Part shown: positions 44,666-56,200 of the stretch, one piece after another
Numbering within the stretch: the stretch's first letter is position 1
Layout of the letters: each line of letters opens with the position of its first letter
From: Odobenus rosmarus divergens
Taxonomy: Eukaryota; Chordata; Mammalia; Carnivora; Odobenidae
Length of the DNA: 64,000 bases
NCBI RefSeq assembly: GCF_000321225.1
Contig: NW_004451650.1
Span: 1 to 64,000, forward strand
Reading direction: 5' to 3'
Made by a program: the position numbers and the translations under genes
Notes under the pieces: model-generated
What the model was told of the DNA's origin: nothing
The model's database searches: none
What the model saw: only the letters and a program-made list of their open reading frames with translations

Positions 44666-45984
44666 CCACGTAAATGCAAAATTATTTACTAAAGCAGTTG
44701 AGGCGAAGAAGAGGTTTTCTTCTTGCTGTCTGGTGGTGGGGAAAAACCCAGAGCCACGGGGAGAGTTCACACCCAGTGATGTCCCATTCCTGCAGCCTCA
44801 CCCTCCTCATCAGACCATCGGGCTGTCCGGCACAGGGGCCTGGGGTCTGGGCGGTGGGGTGCGCGGAGGTGGTGCAGGGGAGACAGGGAGGAGGAGTGAA
44901 ATGGCAGGTCTCGACTTGCTTAGTGTGTGTTTTTCATCTGTTGTTTATGGGTGGATGGTTGGGGCCTCTCATTCCACATCGCATGAGTCATCAAGTGGGG
45001 AATGTGCACAGTCCCTGTCTTCATTTACACAAAGCCTTTGCCTCCTTCCTGAGGTGCAGGGTCATGGTTAGATGTGGTAGGTGGAAAGAGTCTGGTTTGA
45101 CTTAGTCCATTTCTGGTCTAATCACTTTTTTGGCAGAGGGTCTGTTGTTTGTCATTTACAGTCTTTCCCACTCAGAATTGCTGCAATCCCTGGACTCCAT
45201 CAGAGTTGAGGAAGTTGTGGGGGGGGCGGATCAAAGACAGACAGATAAACAGTCAGACAGACATATCAAGGTTGCAAAATTCTGGTAAGTGAGTCTAGAA
45301 AAAGATCTATCTCCCTTCACTGCTTAGGGAGGTGGCTATGACAGTGAGGTCATCCATATGTTAGTGAATGTGAAAATGAGGTCATAGCCACATGTGTGGA
45401 CATGGCAAGAGAATCATGGCATGGCAAGGACAATGGCAAGAGAATCATAGAATCCTGTTGTCTACTCGCCTTCTGCTGGGCTGAGAACATGGAGGCAGAG
45501 CCTGTAACGCCAGGATTATCTCATCTGTGGCCGACTCTGTTTCCTGAGCCCCTGTTTGCCAGTGTGGTTTTTTTCTCTACTACTTCCCATCATCTTGATG
45601 CCAGTGGTAGGTCAGGATACAAAGCTTGAGGGCTGGATAGATGCCTATAGATGCCATAACATCCCAACTTCAAACATTAGGTGAAATAAATAGAAAACTC
45701 TAGAAGATCTTATATCACATGATATAAAATGTTTATTAACTGGGCTATAAGTGGCGTGATTTTTGTTGGCAGTCCTCATCTATAAGATAACCGAAACCTA
45801 GCATGGAATTCCATCTGATAAAGACAGACTCTTTCTTCTCAAAGGCTGGCTAATATATCAGCAACGTGATAGCGGTAGGGAGAGGATGGAGAAAACCCAG
45901 AAAATAGTTAAGATATTTTCCTTCAGGGTCAGTTCCTGGCCGCAGCTCATGGCATCCGAAGGCCTGGTTCCACTGCTTCTGCCC
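44666..45984. other. Non-coding stretch with GACA-rich run
   Basis: A degenerate (GACA)n run lies at 45236-45264. The overlapping 140- and 143-codon plus-strand frames at 44649-45105 read the same DNA in different frames and show no domain, so I do not call a gene. Confidence 0.4.
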
Positions 45985-46150
45985 CATGTGCCCCAGGACC
46001 AAGGACCTGGCCTCTGTCTTCCCTTGTTTCCTTATCTGTAAGATGGAGATAACAGTAAAAACCATTCCACTGTTGTTATGAAAATTAAATGAGTTAGTAT
46101 ATGTAAATTACATAGAACGCGTGGCTCGTAGTAAACCTTCAACCAATGTG
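45985..46150 (+). mobile_element. MIR, 3' two-thirds
   Basis: 'tgtttccttatctgtaagat', 'ggagataacagtaaaaacca', 'ttgttatgaaaattaaatga', 'gttagtatatgtaaattac' and 'gtggctcgtagtaaaccttc' are in MIR order. Confidence 0.85.
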
Positions 46151-46189
46151 ATCAGAACCAGTATAGAATTCCAGCTGGAAAGTACCATT

Positions 46190-46305
46190 TGACTATGAGC
46201 CCCATGAAGGCAGGGGCATGACTGCCTGGCTCACCACCTTGTTCTCAGTGTCTAGCACGGTGTTGGGTGCCTAATAAGTCCCAATAATTATTCGTTGATG
46301 GAACA
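46190..46305 (+). mobile_element. L2 3' terminus
   Basis: 'tatgagccccatgaaggcag', 'gttctcagtgtctagcacgg' and 'ggtgcctaataagtcccaat' with 'tattcgttgatggaa'. Confidence 0.7.
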
Positions 46306-46755
46306 ATGGGTAGGGTTTGGTCCCATGGAGTTTGTCTAAGTTGTTGAGTTCGTAAAACATTGTTAAGGCGTCACTTGGGATTGTGAGGATGGAGTCAGTA
46401 CCTCTTCAGTCTAGAGCAACTTCCACGTCTCAGCAATGACTGAGAACACACAGAGGGCTCCTGGTGACCAAGCAGGCCAATAATCTCGTTTTCAGCGTGG
46501 TGGGGTCTAAAAGCTAGTGAAGTGTAGAACCACCTGCCGCCTGTTGTGAAGAGTCAAGTTCAGACAAATGCTGACGGTGGCATTGAGGCTCCATGATGCA
46601 CAGCCACGTGGACCGGCTACTCCCCCCACAAACTCTGGCTCACAGTATTTCTAGTCCTGTTGTTTTGGTGAGGGCCAGTGGTCAGGGGGACAGGGGTTGC
46701 CATAGGGGTGCAGGGTGATGGGAAATGAAGTGTCTCTTTCTCTGAGGCAGCTGGG
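46306..46755. other. Non-coding stretch, nothing recognised
   Basis: No gene or repeat seen. Confidence 0.4.
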
Positions 46756-47096
46756 CTTATTTTAATGGGCAAGGTCAGCAATGAAATGACCAGGAAGAGA
46801 AATTGCTGCCATTATGCATCAGTTGCAACCTTATATCAATTATTCCCTGTACCATTCCCTTTGCCACGGGCTGAAGCAAACATGGCCCTAATCAGTTTTA
46901 CATCTCCGTTTAATTTTATTGGAAAGAAGAGCTGGCAATGCATCACCGAGGCCAGTGTGACATGAAAGGTGACCCCCCGCCAACTTAATGGCACAATACA
47001 TAACCCTTAATGAAGTCGCTATCTTGTCCCTCTTTTCCTGTCTCAGCCCCGTGATTTACGGCGGCATCATTTTGCTTTGCTCTCTTTTCATTTCAG
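46756..47096. other. Candidate conserved non-coding element
   Basis: Repeat-free block: 'gctgccattatgcatcagtt' (octamer-like), 'tatatcaattattccctgta', 'ccgtttaattttattgg', 'cacaatacataacccttaat'. Ends in a pyrimidine tract and AG at 47096 (see finding on the exon-like segment). Conservation not tested. Confidence 0.4.
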
Positions 47097-47175
47097 CTTT
47101 GACAAAGTGGATGAAACAATTATCTTCGTTATCGGCCAGAGCGGTAGAAACGGGGTAGTTGGGAGATCTCTGCAG

Positions 47176-47519
47176 GTGGAAGGCCTTGGCCAGAGATCAA
47201 AACCGACGGGGGGATGTGCTTGGGGATTGTTTTTCCTCCTCTCCCCTGCTTCCTGTGACTATGGGCTCCTGAAGATGGATTGTGTATCCCAATGAGCAGT
47301 GTGAGCCCTATATCATTGTGGCAAGAAGTAATTTCAGGAGGAGGGGAAGCTGCAGATAGAAGAGAGCTTGGAATTTTGCAGTCTGTTCTCTTTGAGCTTC
47401 TTGTATTTGTTTTTCCGTGCATGCCCTGGCCAAGCTGTCTCTATCGGACCATGCATCTTACCTGCGTGCACGGAACATAGATTTTTCTATATTATAAGTG
47501 ATACCATGTATTTATTTAA
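47176..47519. other. Non-coding stretch, nothing recognised
   Basis: Short featureless frames only. The preceding 47097-47175 segment is discussed as a possible cryptic exon. Confidence 0.4.
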
Positions 47520-47880
47520 CCTAAGTTATTCATTCATCCATCATTCAATCACCATTTTTTGGGCACCTTCTAGATAAACAAAATTAGGTGCTGTGGAAAG
47601 AGAGAGAGAGAGGGAGAGAGAGAGAGGAGGAATACAGATTTTTATCCTCAAGAAATGGTATATCCTACTGACAGGAGTAAGACATGAGTATCGCTGAGTG
47701 TAGTAAGATAGAAAGATAGATTCGAATATCAAGCGCTATAGGCTGAGGGTCCTGTGGCTGTTCAGAGGAAGGTGAAATTATTTCCAAAATGGGACAGCCA
47801 GACCTTAAAAGGGGCGGGTAGGATTTGAACAAAGAAAATGAAATGCATTTACAGTTATCATCTTACAGAGAGGGCAGATA
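47520..47880 (-). mobile_element. L2 3' region with internal (GA)n
   Basis: Plus strand starts 'ttattcattcatccatcatt' and continues 'ttgggcaccttctagataaa', 'tttatcctcaagaaatggta', 'ggctgttcagaggaaggtga' and 'ggcgggtaggatttgaacaa', all reverse-complement L2. A GA run (47599-47629) sits where L2 has an A-rich segment. Confidence 0.75.
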
Positions 47881-49884
47881 TGTACATGGGTAGCGAGCTA
47901 TATAACCAGACCAGACTTTGGTAGAAGTTTCATGTTATTCTGCCAGAATGAGAGATGGAGTGGAGGAAAAAGTCCCTGCTTTGGGTCAGGACAGCGATGA
48001 ACCCATGTCCCCATTTGCGCCTCTGGGAAGGCCGAGCTGACAACAGAGGCCGTGTCTTCAGTGCACTTTGGCTTGGTGTTCTTCCTGCCCTCTACCCCCA
48101 TTCACAGGCTAGACACCCCTAGTAGGGGCTGACACCTGTGATGTCATTTGCTGGTGGGGACTCATGGATGTGTATGCATAAAAGCGGACTGTTGTTGACT
48201 AGGTAACGTTGTCTCTGGGCTCCGTATTTTTCAAATAGATAAGCTTGCAAAAGCTAACCCCAAGTATCTTTCTTTCCATTGTATTGACTCAGGGAGCACT
48301 GCGATTCGTTTTCACTTACTTATGGGTTCTATGACGTCCAAAGATAATTGGTTGGAGGTCCTTTAATCAATGAGCCTCTCTTCGCAAATACTATCCAAAT
48401 GAGGCCTGTGTTATTAATGGGATTGTTAAAATGGTGAGAGTTTTTCCACTGCATTTTCCTCAGGTGGATGGAAAGCTGTAATGCTGACATGGTTAATTGG
48501 GGTCTTAAGTAGATCCTTCATATAAATCCGCATGTAAGTAAATTTTAAGATAAATACATCATATAAATTGACATATGTGTATACAGAGAAACCATCTCCA
48601 GAAATGTCAATATACAATCCATTTCAGCTCTGTCCCCACTCTCCCCCTGTTCGGTGTGTAGAGAGTGAGGGGAGCTGGGAGGAAGGCAGCTCCACATCCT
48701 GAGTCTAAAAGTAGCACCTATTCAATATTTAGCTTTAAGCGAGTTGGTTGACTTGTTGGTTGTTTAAGTCTGTAGTGAAAATATTAGAGGAAGCAGCATG
48801 AAAGCAAGGGTCACCCCGTTCACCACGCAACCGAAATATCAATGGGCAGACCTTGGGGCCCACAGAAGGGAGCTCAAGAGAGGCATTTTTCCCCCTCCCC
48901 ACCACCCCCTGCCTGTCCCCTGAGCCCACTGCCAGCAAGCCTGCCTGCCCTGCCCACAGAGGCGTAGGCATTGCTGCTTCTGATGTTAAGACCTGCCTCA
49001 GTTTTGTCCCTGATGGGTGCTGTGCAGAATGAAGAGCTTAAAATAACAATAGTAGCAGCCACTCAACACCCAGAGCTGTTTCTTGTGGCATTTCCGTGGT
49101 TCAGTATCCACGGGGCGGGGGGGCGGGGTTCATTTTCACCTGTTCTGCTCTTTATTTCTGTCCTGTGGGGACTTGAGGGGCCTTAGTGACCCAGAATACA
49201 GTTTGTCCATCATGTGGAGCACCACGTGCCTGGGGACCTTCCAGAGACTCCCCCAGAGCAGGCAGTGGAGGGTGATAGGGTAATCTTTGGGAGAGAAAAC
49301 AAGACATTTTTTGGCCAGTGTTGGGGAAAAAGGGAGGCGGGAGAGGGGGAACCCTGCAGTTACTTCCTTCGATCTCAGTAAATTGGAAAGGTCTTTCCCC
49401 TGATTCCTGCTGATATTTCCTGATGGAAATTTCTTCCATTGACAGAGATACAGATGGAGTTTACCGACATGGGACTGCAGACACACTCTGGGATAATGAA
49501 AAAATGCCCAAGGTAGCCATATGCTCTGTGGCAGTTTGTTAGAAGGAACTCCAGTTGGGTGAATACATAATAGCATTTTTGGCAGCATTGACTAAGGGAG
49601 ATCCTCTGTATTTCTATGTCTTTTTGCATTTTTTGGTCTAATTTGTGTGAATTTTGAAATTATAGTTCTGTTTATTAACATTCTTTATGAGGCTCTCGTT
49701 CCTCCAATCCGGGGGTTTATTTCCAAGAGATCAGAATGAACTGAGGCAAGTCCAAACTCTGAGAATAGATTCTATCTTCTGTGCCATTTCCTTAAAATCT
49801 CAATTGCGACCTTCCTTTTCACTCCTTTGAAAGGGTGTCATAGCTAACAGTGATGCTATTAATGAGGATCGTGATAATTAATAT
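47881..49884. other. Non-coding stretch; G-rich tract at 49112-49128
   Basis: No gene. The 150-codon minus-strand frame (49136-49588) overlaps others on both strands and has no recognised domain. A C-rich tract lies at 48890-48935. Confidence 0.4.
49112..49128 (+). repeat. G-rich tract with SP/KLF-like sites
   Basis: GGGGCGGGGGGGCGGGG: two overlapping GGGGCGGGG words and enough G-runs for a possible G-quadruplex. Confidence 0.7.
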
Positions 49885-50065
49885 TCTCCTAACAGCAACC
49901 ATGTATTTAGCATTATGGCTTAATTGTAGACATTGTTATCCTTGTTTTACAATTGTGGAAACTGAAGGTCTTTGAGGTTTTTCCCAAGGGAACACTATTA
50001 GGAATGATCAGATTTGGGATTAGAATCCAGGTCAGCCTTGCCCAAAGCTTCCAGAATTCCACGCT
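49885..50065 (-). mobile_element. MIR fragment
   Basis: 'cttgttttacaattgtggaa', 'actgaaggtctttgaggttt', 'ttcccaagggaacactatta' and 'gggattagaatccaggtcag' follow reverse-complement MIR order. Confidence 0.75.
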
Positions 50066-50268
50066 TTCCAGAATACCATGTGTCTGTCTAACGTGGGGAC
50101 AGGAATGGATGACAAGAGTAAGTGTCTGGTTGTAAAACATACCTCTCAGAGGCAACTGCACTTCAAGTTTAGATTCCTGATTCATTTTATAACCCAAGGC
50201 TGCAAGGTTGCCAAGATAGTTCTTTTGAAATACCTGTCTTTATTATCATGGTCTTTTCTGGAAAAGGG

Positions 50269-50271
<3 letters not shown>

Positions 50272-50308
<37 letters not shown>
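50272..50308 (+). repeat. (TG)n microsatellite, ~18 units
   Basis: 37 bases of uninterrupted TG. Probably polymorphic. Lies 25 bp upstream of a Can-SINE target site. Confidence 0.98.
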
Positions 50309-50310
<2 letters not shown>

Positions 50311-50332
50311 TATTCTAGGCTTAGGATTTACC

Positions 50333-50543
50333 CAAATATTATTTTTTTAAGATTTTACTTATTTATTTGAGAGAGAGAGTGAATGAGCAGGGGGAAGGGC
50401 AGAGGGAGAAGGAGAAGCAAGCTCCCCCCTGAGTGGGGAGCCCAAGGCAGGGCTGATCCCAGGACCCTGAGATCATGACCTGAGCCGAAGGCAGACGCTT
50501 AACCAACTGAGCCACCCAAGTGCTCCCCCCACAAATATTATTT
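50333..50543 (-). mobile_element. Can-SINE with 12-bp target-site duplication
   Basis: Body 50345-50531. The duplication 'caaatattattt' is perfect at 50333-50344 and 50532-50543. Older-type CT tract (GAATGAGCAGGGGGAAGGGCAG on plus, shortened: 'gaatgagcagggggaaggg'). Confidence 0.96.
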
Positions 50544-53184
50544 AATTCTATTACTTACTTAGTCCTGAGGTATTGAGGGTAACGTGGCAAAGCTGACCAC
50601 ACCAAGTGTTTGGGGGATAAAACCCAACACATACTTTTGTCCATCCAGTGACCTGACTCCTTTTTTTTTTTTGAGCCACGTGGCAGACATACCACAGTGG
50701 AACACCTGTTAGTGTGGGACTTTGTAGGAGAGGAAGTGCAATTAAAGGGCAAATGTTCTGATCCAAAATTAAGCCAGGAATTTTAGGAACCAGTGTTTTG
50801 AACCCAGCATGCACGGTGAATAGTTTGCCTCCAGCTTTCTGATCTAGAGGTAAACTGACTGCGAGTGAGCCTGCAAAACGTGCTCTGGAGGGAGACAAAA
50901 GGCGCAGAGGTGAGTCGTGTCTCTTCCTTCCTAACGCTGCAGTCGATACCTCGTGTGTATCATGCAGGCCACATGGCAGGCCAGGGTGAGCTGGGTGGAC
51001 CACACAGTCAAGGTAGGAAGAACAACCTGTCAGATTGAAGGTAAGAGGCTCATTCCGTAGATGAGCCTGCTTCCTTCTTTTGGAAACATTCATAAAAAAC
51101 ACACACCCTCCAGTAGGTAGGATTTCACGCTCCCAGAGCTCCTGCCCATTCTCCCCAGGCCCAGCTCCTTTCTAGTGGCGTGCTAATTACATTAGTCTAG
51201 CTCATTCCTGAGTTGTATGGAAAATACTGATGAACCTTCATTGTTGGGTCCGGCTCTTGATTTCCTGAAGTTTCATCTGTCCTTCTGCAAGGTCTGTGTG
51301 GTTTCTTGCCCCCCTCACTGATTCATGTGAGGGGCAGAGCTGGGAGCTGGGCCGTGAGGAGGGAAGACAGACGTACGTGGTGGGTGGGACACCGTGCCTT
51401 GCATGGGGGCTCTAGAGGTGGGGTGAGGCTGTGTCCGGGAAGAAGGGGCATGGCCTGCAGCTCCTGCCAGCTCGTTGCTCTGTCCTGTCTGCCTCTGTGT
51501 GCTGGAGTGGACAGCTGCTGAGGATTTCCTGGGCTGCCGGACCAGACCTCGGCAGCCATGCCCCTGTGCTCCTCATTGTCATCCTGTCATCCTGAGGCTC
51601 TGCCTGGGGAAATTACAGCTCTGGCCCCCTTCAAAGCAGGTGGCCTGGGGGTGCAGGTGGCCTGGGGATGTGAAAGGGCGCAGCATTCTCTCTTGGCTCT
51701 GGTTTTCCCCATCCTCCTCCAGCAAAGCTGCTTCATGACTGGGGACCTCGTTCATTTTGTGGCTTAAGTGTACCAGGGACATTTTATCAATTCCTCCTGT
51801 ACTTCTACTTTTACTAGAACACAATTCTATTCATTTGTTTCCTTCAGGGGCAGAGTCTGAGGAGACTAGAGAGGCTTCATGTTGGCCCATGGGTCCAGAA
51901 CCTGTGACCAGGTTGGTTTTGCTTTAATTGCTTGACCCTGCTTCTCAGGCTCTGATTCAGGGCCAACCACCCCCGCCGCCCCCCCCACCCCTCCGTTTTG
52001 TTTTGTTTTGTTTTCTCCAAGAACCCATGCCAGGGCTTACCTGTGGTAAAGGATTTGTCCTCAGAGCAGGCAGCAAATCTGTTCCTTTGGCAGAGGGTGG
52101 AAGCCATACCTTGTGACATTCTCCTGATAACCCAGCCAGGCCACGGGGCAGCCAGCATTCCTGCAGGGGGTGGGCATCACATATGTAAACAGAAATTGCT
52201 CCCCCGTAGGAAGTAGTTTCCACTGACATTGTTTGTCATCTCTGAGAAGTGCAAGCAGTGTGACACGTTTGGTTCTGGTGGGAGGCCTGAGGGTGGGAGG
52301 GCTTGGGGGGTGTTGCTTTCTTGCCTTTTATAGGAGGGGAGGCCAAGGCACAGAAAGGCCAAAGGACCGAGATCAGACCTCTGCAGTGCCTGAGTGGGGC
52401 CGCGAGAACGTGGGGCCTCAAGGCCCCCTCTCCCCCCTCCATATCCCAAGGCGGTCCCACCACCAGGTGGGCCTACCTGTGCTTCATCAGGAAACCCCAA
52501 CTCCGAGCTACAGATTGAGGATCTCTGACATCTTCTAATTAGCTAAACACATGACTGCATGTTCAAACAAACAACATGTCAGTGCCAGGCTCTGTGAGGC
52601 AGCAGGAGCAGGTCGGAAGCTGGTCTTCCCCGGGGAGTCGGCATCCCTGGGTGCTGCAGTTGGCTCTTAGGCTAGTCCAGCTCACTGGCTTCCTTTTCCA
52701 GAAACCCTCCGGGGGTATTTCCAGAACGTCCTTTTTCCAGCTGAGGGGGCTGCCACTGTTGATTCTTCTTTAGGCAATGATATGTTGTCCCTGTGGCTTC
52801 AGGGCTGATGAGGGGTGGGCCAGTGTCCTGTACCTCAATGGACTCCACCTGAGCATTGCACTTTTCTTGGGAAGAGATGCAGCTTGGGGCAAAGCTATGA
52901 TCTCTTTTGGTTTCCACTCTCACCCCAGCACAGAGCCCTTGAGACCAGGCTCTAGGGGCTGATTGCTCAGAGGTGCAATAAAGAAGCTACAAGTTGCCTG
53001 TCTTCCCAATGCCATTCCTGCACAGGAATATGTTGGGCCCTGTGCGCCCCACATTGCAGGCTCTGTACCACATGTCTGCCACCTTCTCAGTGGTCCCTCT
53101 GGCACTCTGAGGAAGTCATGAGGGGAAGCGAGGACCCATGTGGTGCTCCTGGACTGGGCCTCCTGCTGCTGGAGAAACATGGGT
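50544..53184. other. Non-coding stretch with the longest chance frame
   Basis: A 183-codon minus-strand frame (50551-51102) is the longest in the window. It has no recognisable fold or motif, runs through a poly-T tract (AQKKKRS on the protein) and lacks promoter or splice support. A C-rich plus (TTTTG)n tract occupies 51967-52015, and a small 'aggtggcctgggg' duplication lies at 51638-51668. Many frames overlap on opposite strands at 51300-52540. Confidence 0.4.
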
Positions 53185-53400
53185 CACAGTGGAAAGTCGA
53201 TGGACCTAGAATAGGACAAACATGAGGCTGAAGGTCAGCTTTAGTACTTAGACACTCCAGAATTTAGGTAAGTTCCTCAATTTGAGCTTCAGATTCCTTA
53301 TTTAGAAAATGAGGATTCAGCAATATCTCCCCAGCAGGGTTGTGGTGACACCGAAATGGAACACTAGAAATAAAAGACGCACCAAGGTGTCCTGCCGATT
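53185..53400 (+). mobile_element. MIR fragment
   Basis: 'aagtcgatggacctagaata', 'gtaagttcctcaatttgagc', 'ttcagattccttatttagaa', 'aatgaggattcagcaatatc' and 'gcagggttgtggtgacaccg' are in MIR order. Confidence 0.75.
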
Positions 53401-53534
53401 TTAGGCACCCATTCATTTTCCTTGTCTTCTCCCTGCCCCTCTCCCACCAACATCGTCTCTCAGGAGAACTGTCTTCACCCAGAGCAGCTTCATGTGCTAG
53501 TTTCCTAAAGGTGAGACCTGGGGTCTGCTTAGAA

Positions 53535-54532
53535 GGGGCAATAGTGTGGACAATGATCAGAAAAAGACAAACAACAATGGCAAAAAATCATACGAAAACA
53601 TGCTCAACATCATGCATCATTAGGAAATTGCAAATTACAGTGACAATGTGATCTCACTGAACACCTATTCAAATGGGCTAAATCCAAAACAGTGATAACA
53701 CCAAATGCTGGCAAGGGTGTGGAGCAATGGGAACTCTCATTCATTGTGGGTGGGAGTGCAAAATGGTACAGCCGCTTTGAAAGACGGTGTCAGTTTCTTA
53801 CAAAACTAAACATACTCTTACCATATGACTCAGGAATTGTGCTTCTTGGTATTTATCCAAAGGAGTTGAAAATTTACGTCCATATAAAAACCTGCACATG
53901 GATGTTTATAGCCGCTTTATTCGTAATTGCCAGAACTTGGAAGCAACCAAGATGTTCTCCAGTAGGTGACTGGATCAATGAATTGTGGCACATCCAGATG
54001 ATGGAATATTATTCAATGATAAGAAATTAGTTATTGAGCCATGAAAAGCCATGGAGGAAACTAAAATGCATATTTTTAAGTGAAAGAAGCCAATCTGAAA
54101 AGGCTACAAACTGCATGATTCCAAAGATAGGACATTCTGGACAAGGCAAAACTATGGAGACAATAAAAAGTTTAGTGGTTGCCAGAGGTTTGTGGAAAGG
54201 AAGAGGGGGTGAATAGGTGAAACACAGGATTTTTAGGTCAGGAAAACTATTACATACTATACTATAATGGCTGGTCAATGCATTTGTCAAAACCCATAGA
54301 ATGTACAACACAGACTAAATCCTAATGTATACTACCCACTTTGCTTAATAATAATAATAATAATAATAATGTATCAATATTGGCTCATTAATTATAGCAA
54401 ATGCATCAAACTAATACAAGATGTTAATAATAGGGGGAATGGGAGTGGGGGGGGGAAGGAAGTAAATGGGAATTCTCTGTGCTTTCTGCTCAAATTTTCT
54501 ATAAATCTAAAACTACTCTAAAAAAAAAAAAG
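53535..54532 (+). mobile_element. L1M (L1MA/MB-like) 3' end: ORF2 C-terminus, 3' UTR and poly-A
   Basis: The 5'-truncated fragment begins in ORF2. Readable ORF2 phrases in translation include 'SFIVGGSAKW' (canonical family phrase of the LIVGGMQNGTA type), 'WKQPRCSPVGDWINE' and 'MEYYSMI', close to residues 53740-54020. The 3' UTR follows with 'gtttagtggttgccagaggt', 'tacatactatactataatgg', 'aacccatagaatgtacaaca' and 'ctataaatctaaaactactc', then poly-A at 54520-54532. Stops and frameshifts inactivate it. A (TAA)8 run at 54347-54370 expanded within the 3' UTR. Confidence 0.93.
54347..54370 (+). repeat. (TAA)n microsatellite inside L1M 3' UTR
   Basis: Eight uninterrupted TAA units. Confidence 0.95.
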
Positions 54533-56200
54533 AACAGGGCCAGGAACATAAAAATCAAGCATGCCTAGATTCTCAGACCCAGAAGTGACTTGAAGTGATG
54601 TGGGCCCTCTCTGGCTCTCCAGTGCCCAGCTCCTCAGACCCTAGGGCTGGGAACCGAGGGGATGGAAAAAACTGTTAGGTCAAAAAAAGGGTTTTGCAAG
54701 TGGACTGGGTCTGGGAAATATGGCTAAGTTGTTCAAGTTTTGCGGATCAGATGAATACTTTCTTTTTCTAAGGCCACATAAGTCTTAACTGTGAACTGGT
54801 GCTCATGTTCATAAGCACAACAAAGCAGAAGATGAAGAGAACCCGCATCAGGACAAGTATTTACCACGTGGACTTTGCCCAGACATGAAGTAACATGGAA
54901 AAAAGGGGCCTTCACGACCTCTATGGTTGACCTAATCTCCCCAATAATTATTGTTACTTAAAATTATTTCTCTTCAGTTATTTATCAAAATAATGCTATT
55001 TCCCCTTCATATCATAAAAATATAGACCCTGAAGCCTGGGTGAGATGCAAAATGCCATCTCGGCCACCCTGTCCTCAGATGTTTGAGTCTGGCTCATGCT
55101 ACACTTTGCATATGGCTGCCCTCTGCTTGATTCTGGTGACAAGGAATTCTTTCTTCTTCAGGGAAGCCTAGCCTATCTTTGGACAACTCTCAAATGAAAA
55201 CATTTCTTCATGAAAATTTACCACTTTTTAACATGAAATTTTAATGCCTTCAAAAAGCTGGCTAGTGGAAAACCATCTCTTTGCCTTGAGTTAATATGGC
55301 TCAGAATGTAAACTTCTGCAGTCAGAATTCTTTACTATAATTGTATAATTTTCCTCCTTTCTGTCCACTTGAGCTCTACCGCCCTCACCCATCTTCCCAG
55401 GAGGAAACACTGAGAGCCAGTGTTACGGTGATAACTGTCAGCGTCTGGCAGCGGTGAATGCAAGGAATCCGAGGTGTAGAAATACAGGTGGGTTCTGTGA
55501 CAATGAGCCCCAGCCTGGGAGCCCAACCCGAACATGAGTCTCTAAAATTGCCCTTGAATTAAAAGGCACCTTAACAGAAACCTCAGAAGATGGAAGCCTA
55601 AGCAGTTGCCCCTGGGCTTGGCCCATTATTTAATGGGTGACCACAGAGAATTCTTTCTAATTGGGCTTATTTTCGAGCATCATCATTTTAGGGTTTTGAT
55701 CCAGGAGCATGTTGGCAGAAGTGGAAAGCAGCCATCACTCAAAGCTGAGCCAAATAAGATAAAAATAGAGAGAAATAAATACATAAAAGTGAGATTCAGC
55801 CAAAAATGGGAAAAAGGAAAAAAAAAAAGAAAAAGAAAAAGCAAGCAAGAAAGAAAGGGAGCTCACATTATCAACCAATAAACCCAATAATCCATTAGTG
55901 ACCAAGGTTGCTGAATAATATAGTACTTTCTCAGTGCCATAATTTATACTGCAGACCAGAGAATAGACACGGTTATTAGAGTGAGGGCTACTGGATGACA
56001 CATGATGCATGACCGAGCGGCATTGATCTTCACACAACAGGAAGGTGTCTAGACCGGTGATGTATGGCTGTGCGATTCAGAGCAGGGCATATTTCATGGG
56101 AGGCCTAATGGAGTAGTGGAGCCGGTGATGGATGGGTGTGCCCAGTTTCAGCAGCAGTGCAGTTATAGCAGTGCTAATGTCTGACCTCTTCTGAGCCTCA
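54533..56200. other. Non-coding stretch with A-rich (GAAA)n tract
   Basis: A-rich AAAAAGAAAAAG tract at 55812-55860 explains the Lys-rich 91-codon frame there. No gene. The AT-rich block 55860-56040 contains some TAAT cores. Confidence 0.4.

Noticed and set aside
44649..45105. Overlapping 140- and 143-codon plus-strand frames
   Set aside because: They use the same DNA in two frames, and neither shows a recognisable protein family.
50551..51102. 183-codon minus-strand open frame, the longest in the window
   Set aside because: No domain or motif recognised, reads through a poly-T tract, no promoter or splice context, and composition looks like random translation.
53692..54030. 112-codon plus-strand frame as a host gene
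   Set aside because: Its translation carries L1 ORF2 C-terminal phrases; it is part of a dead L1M.
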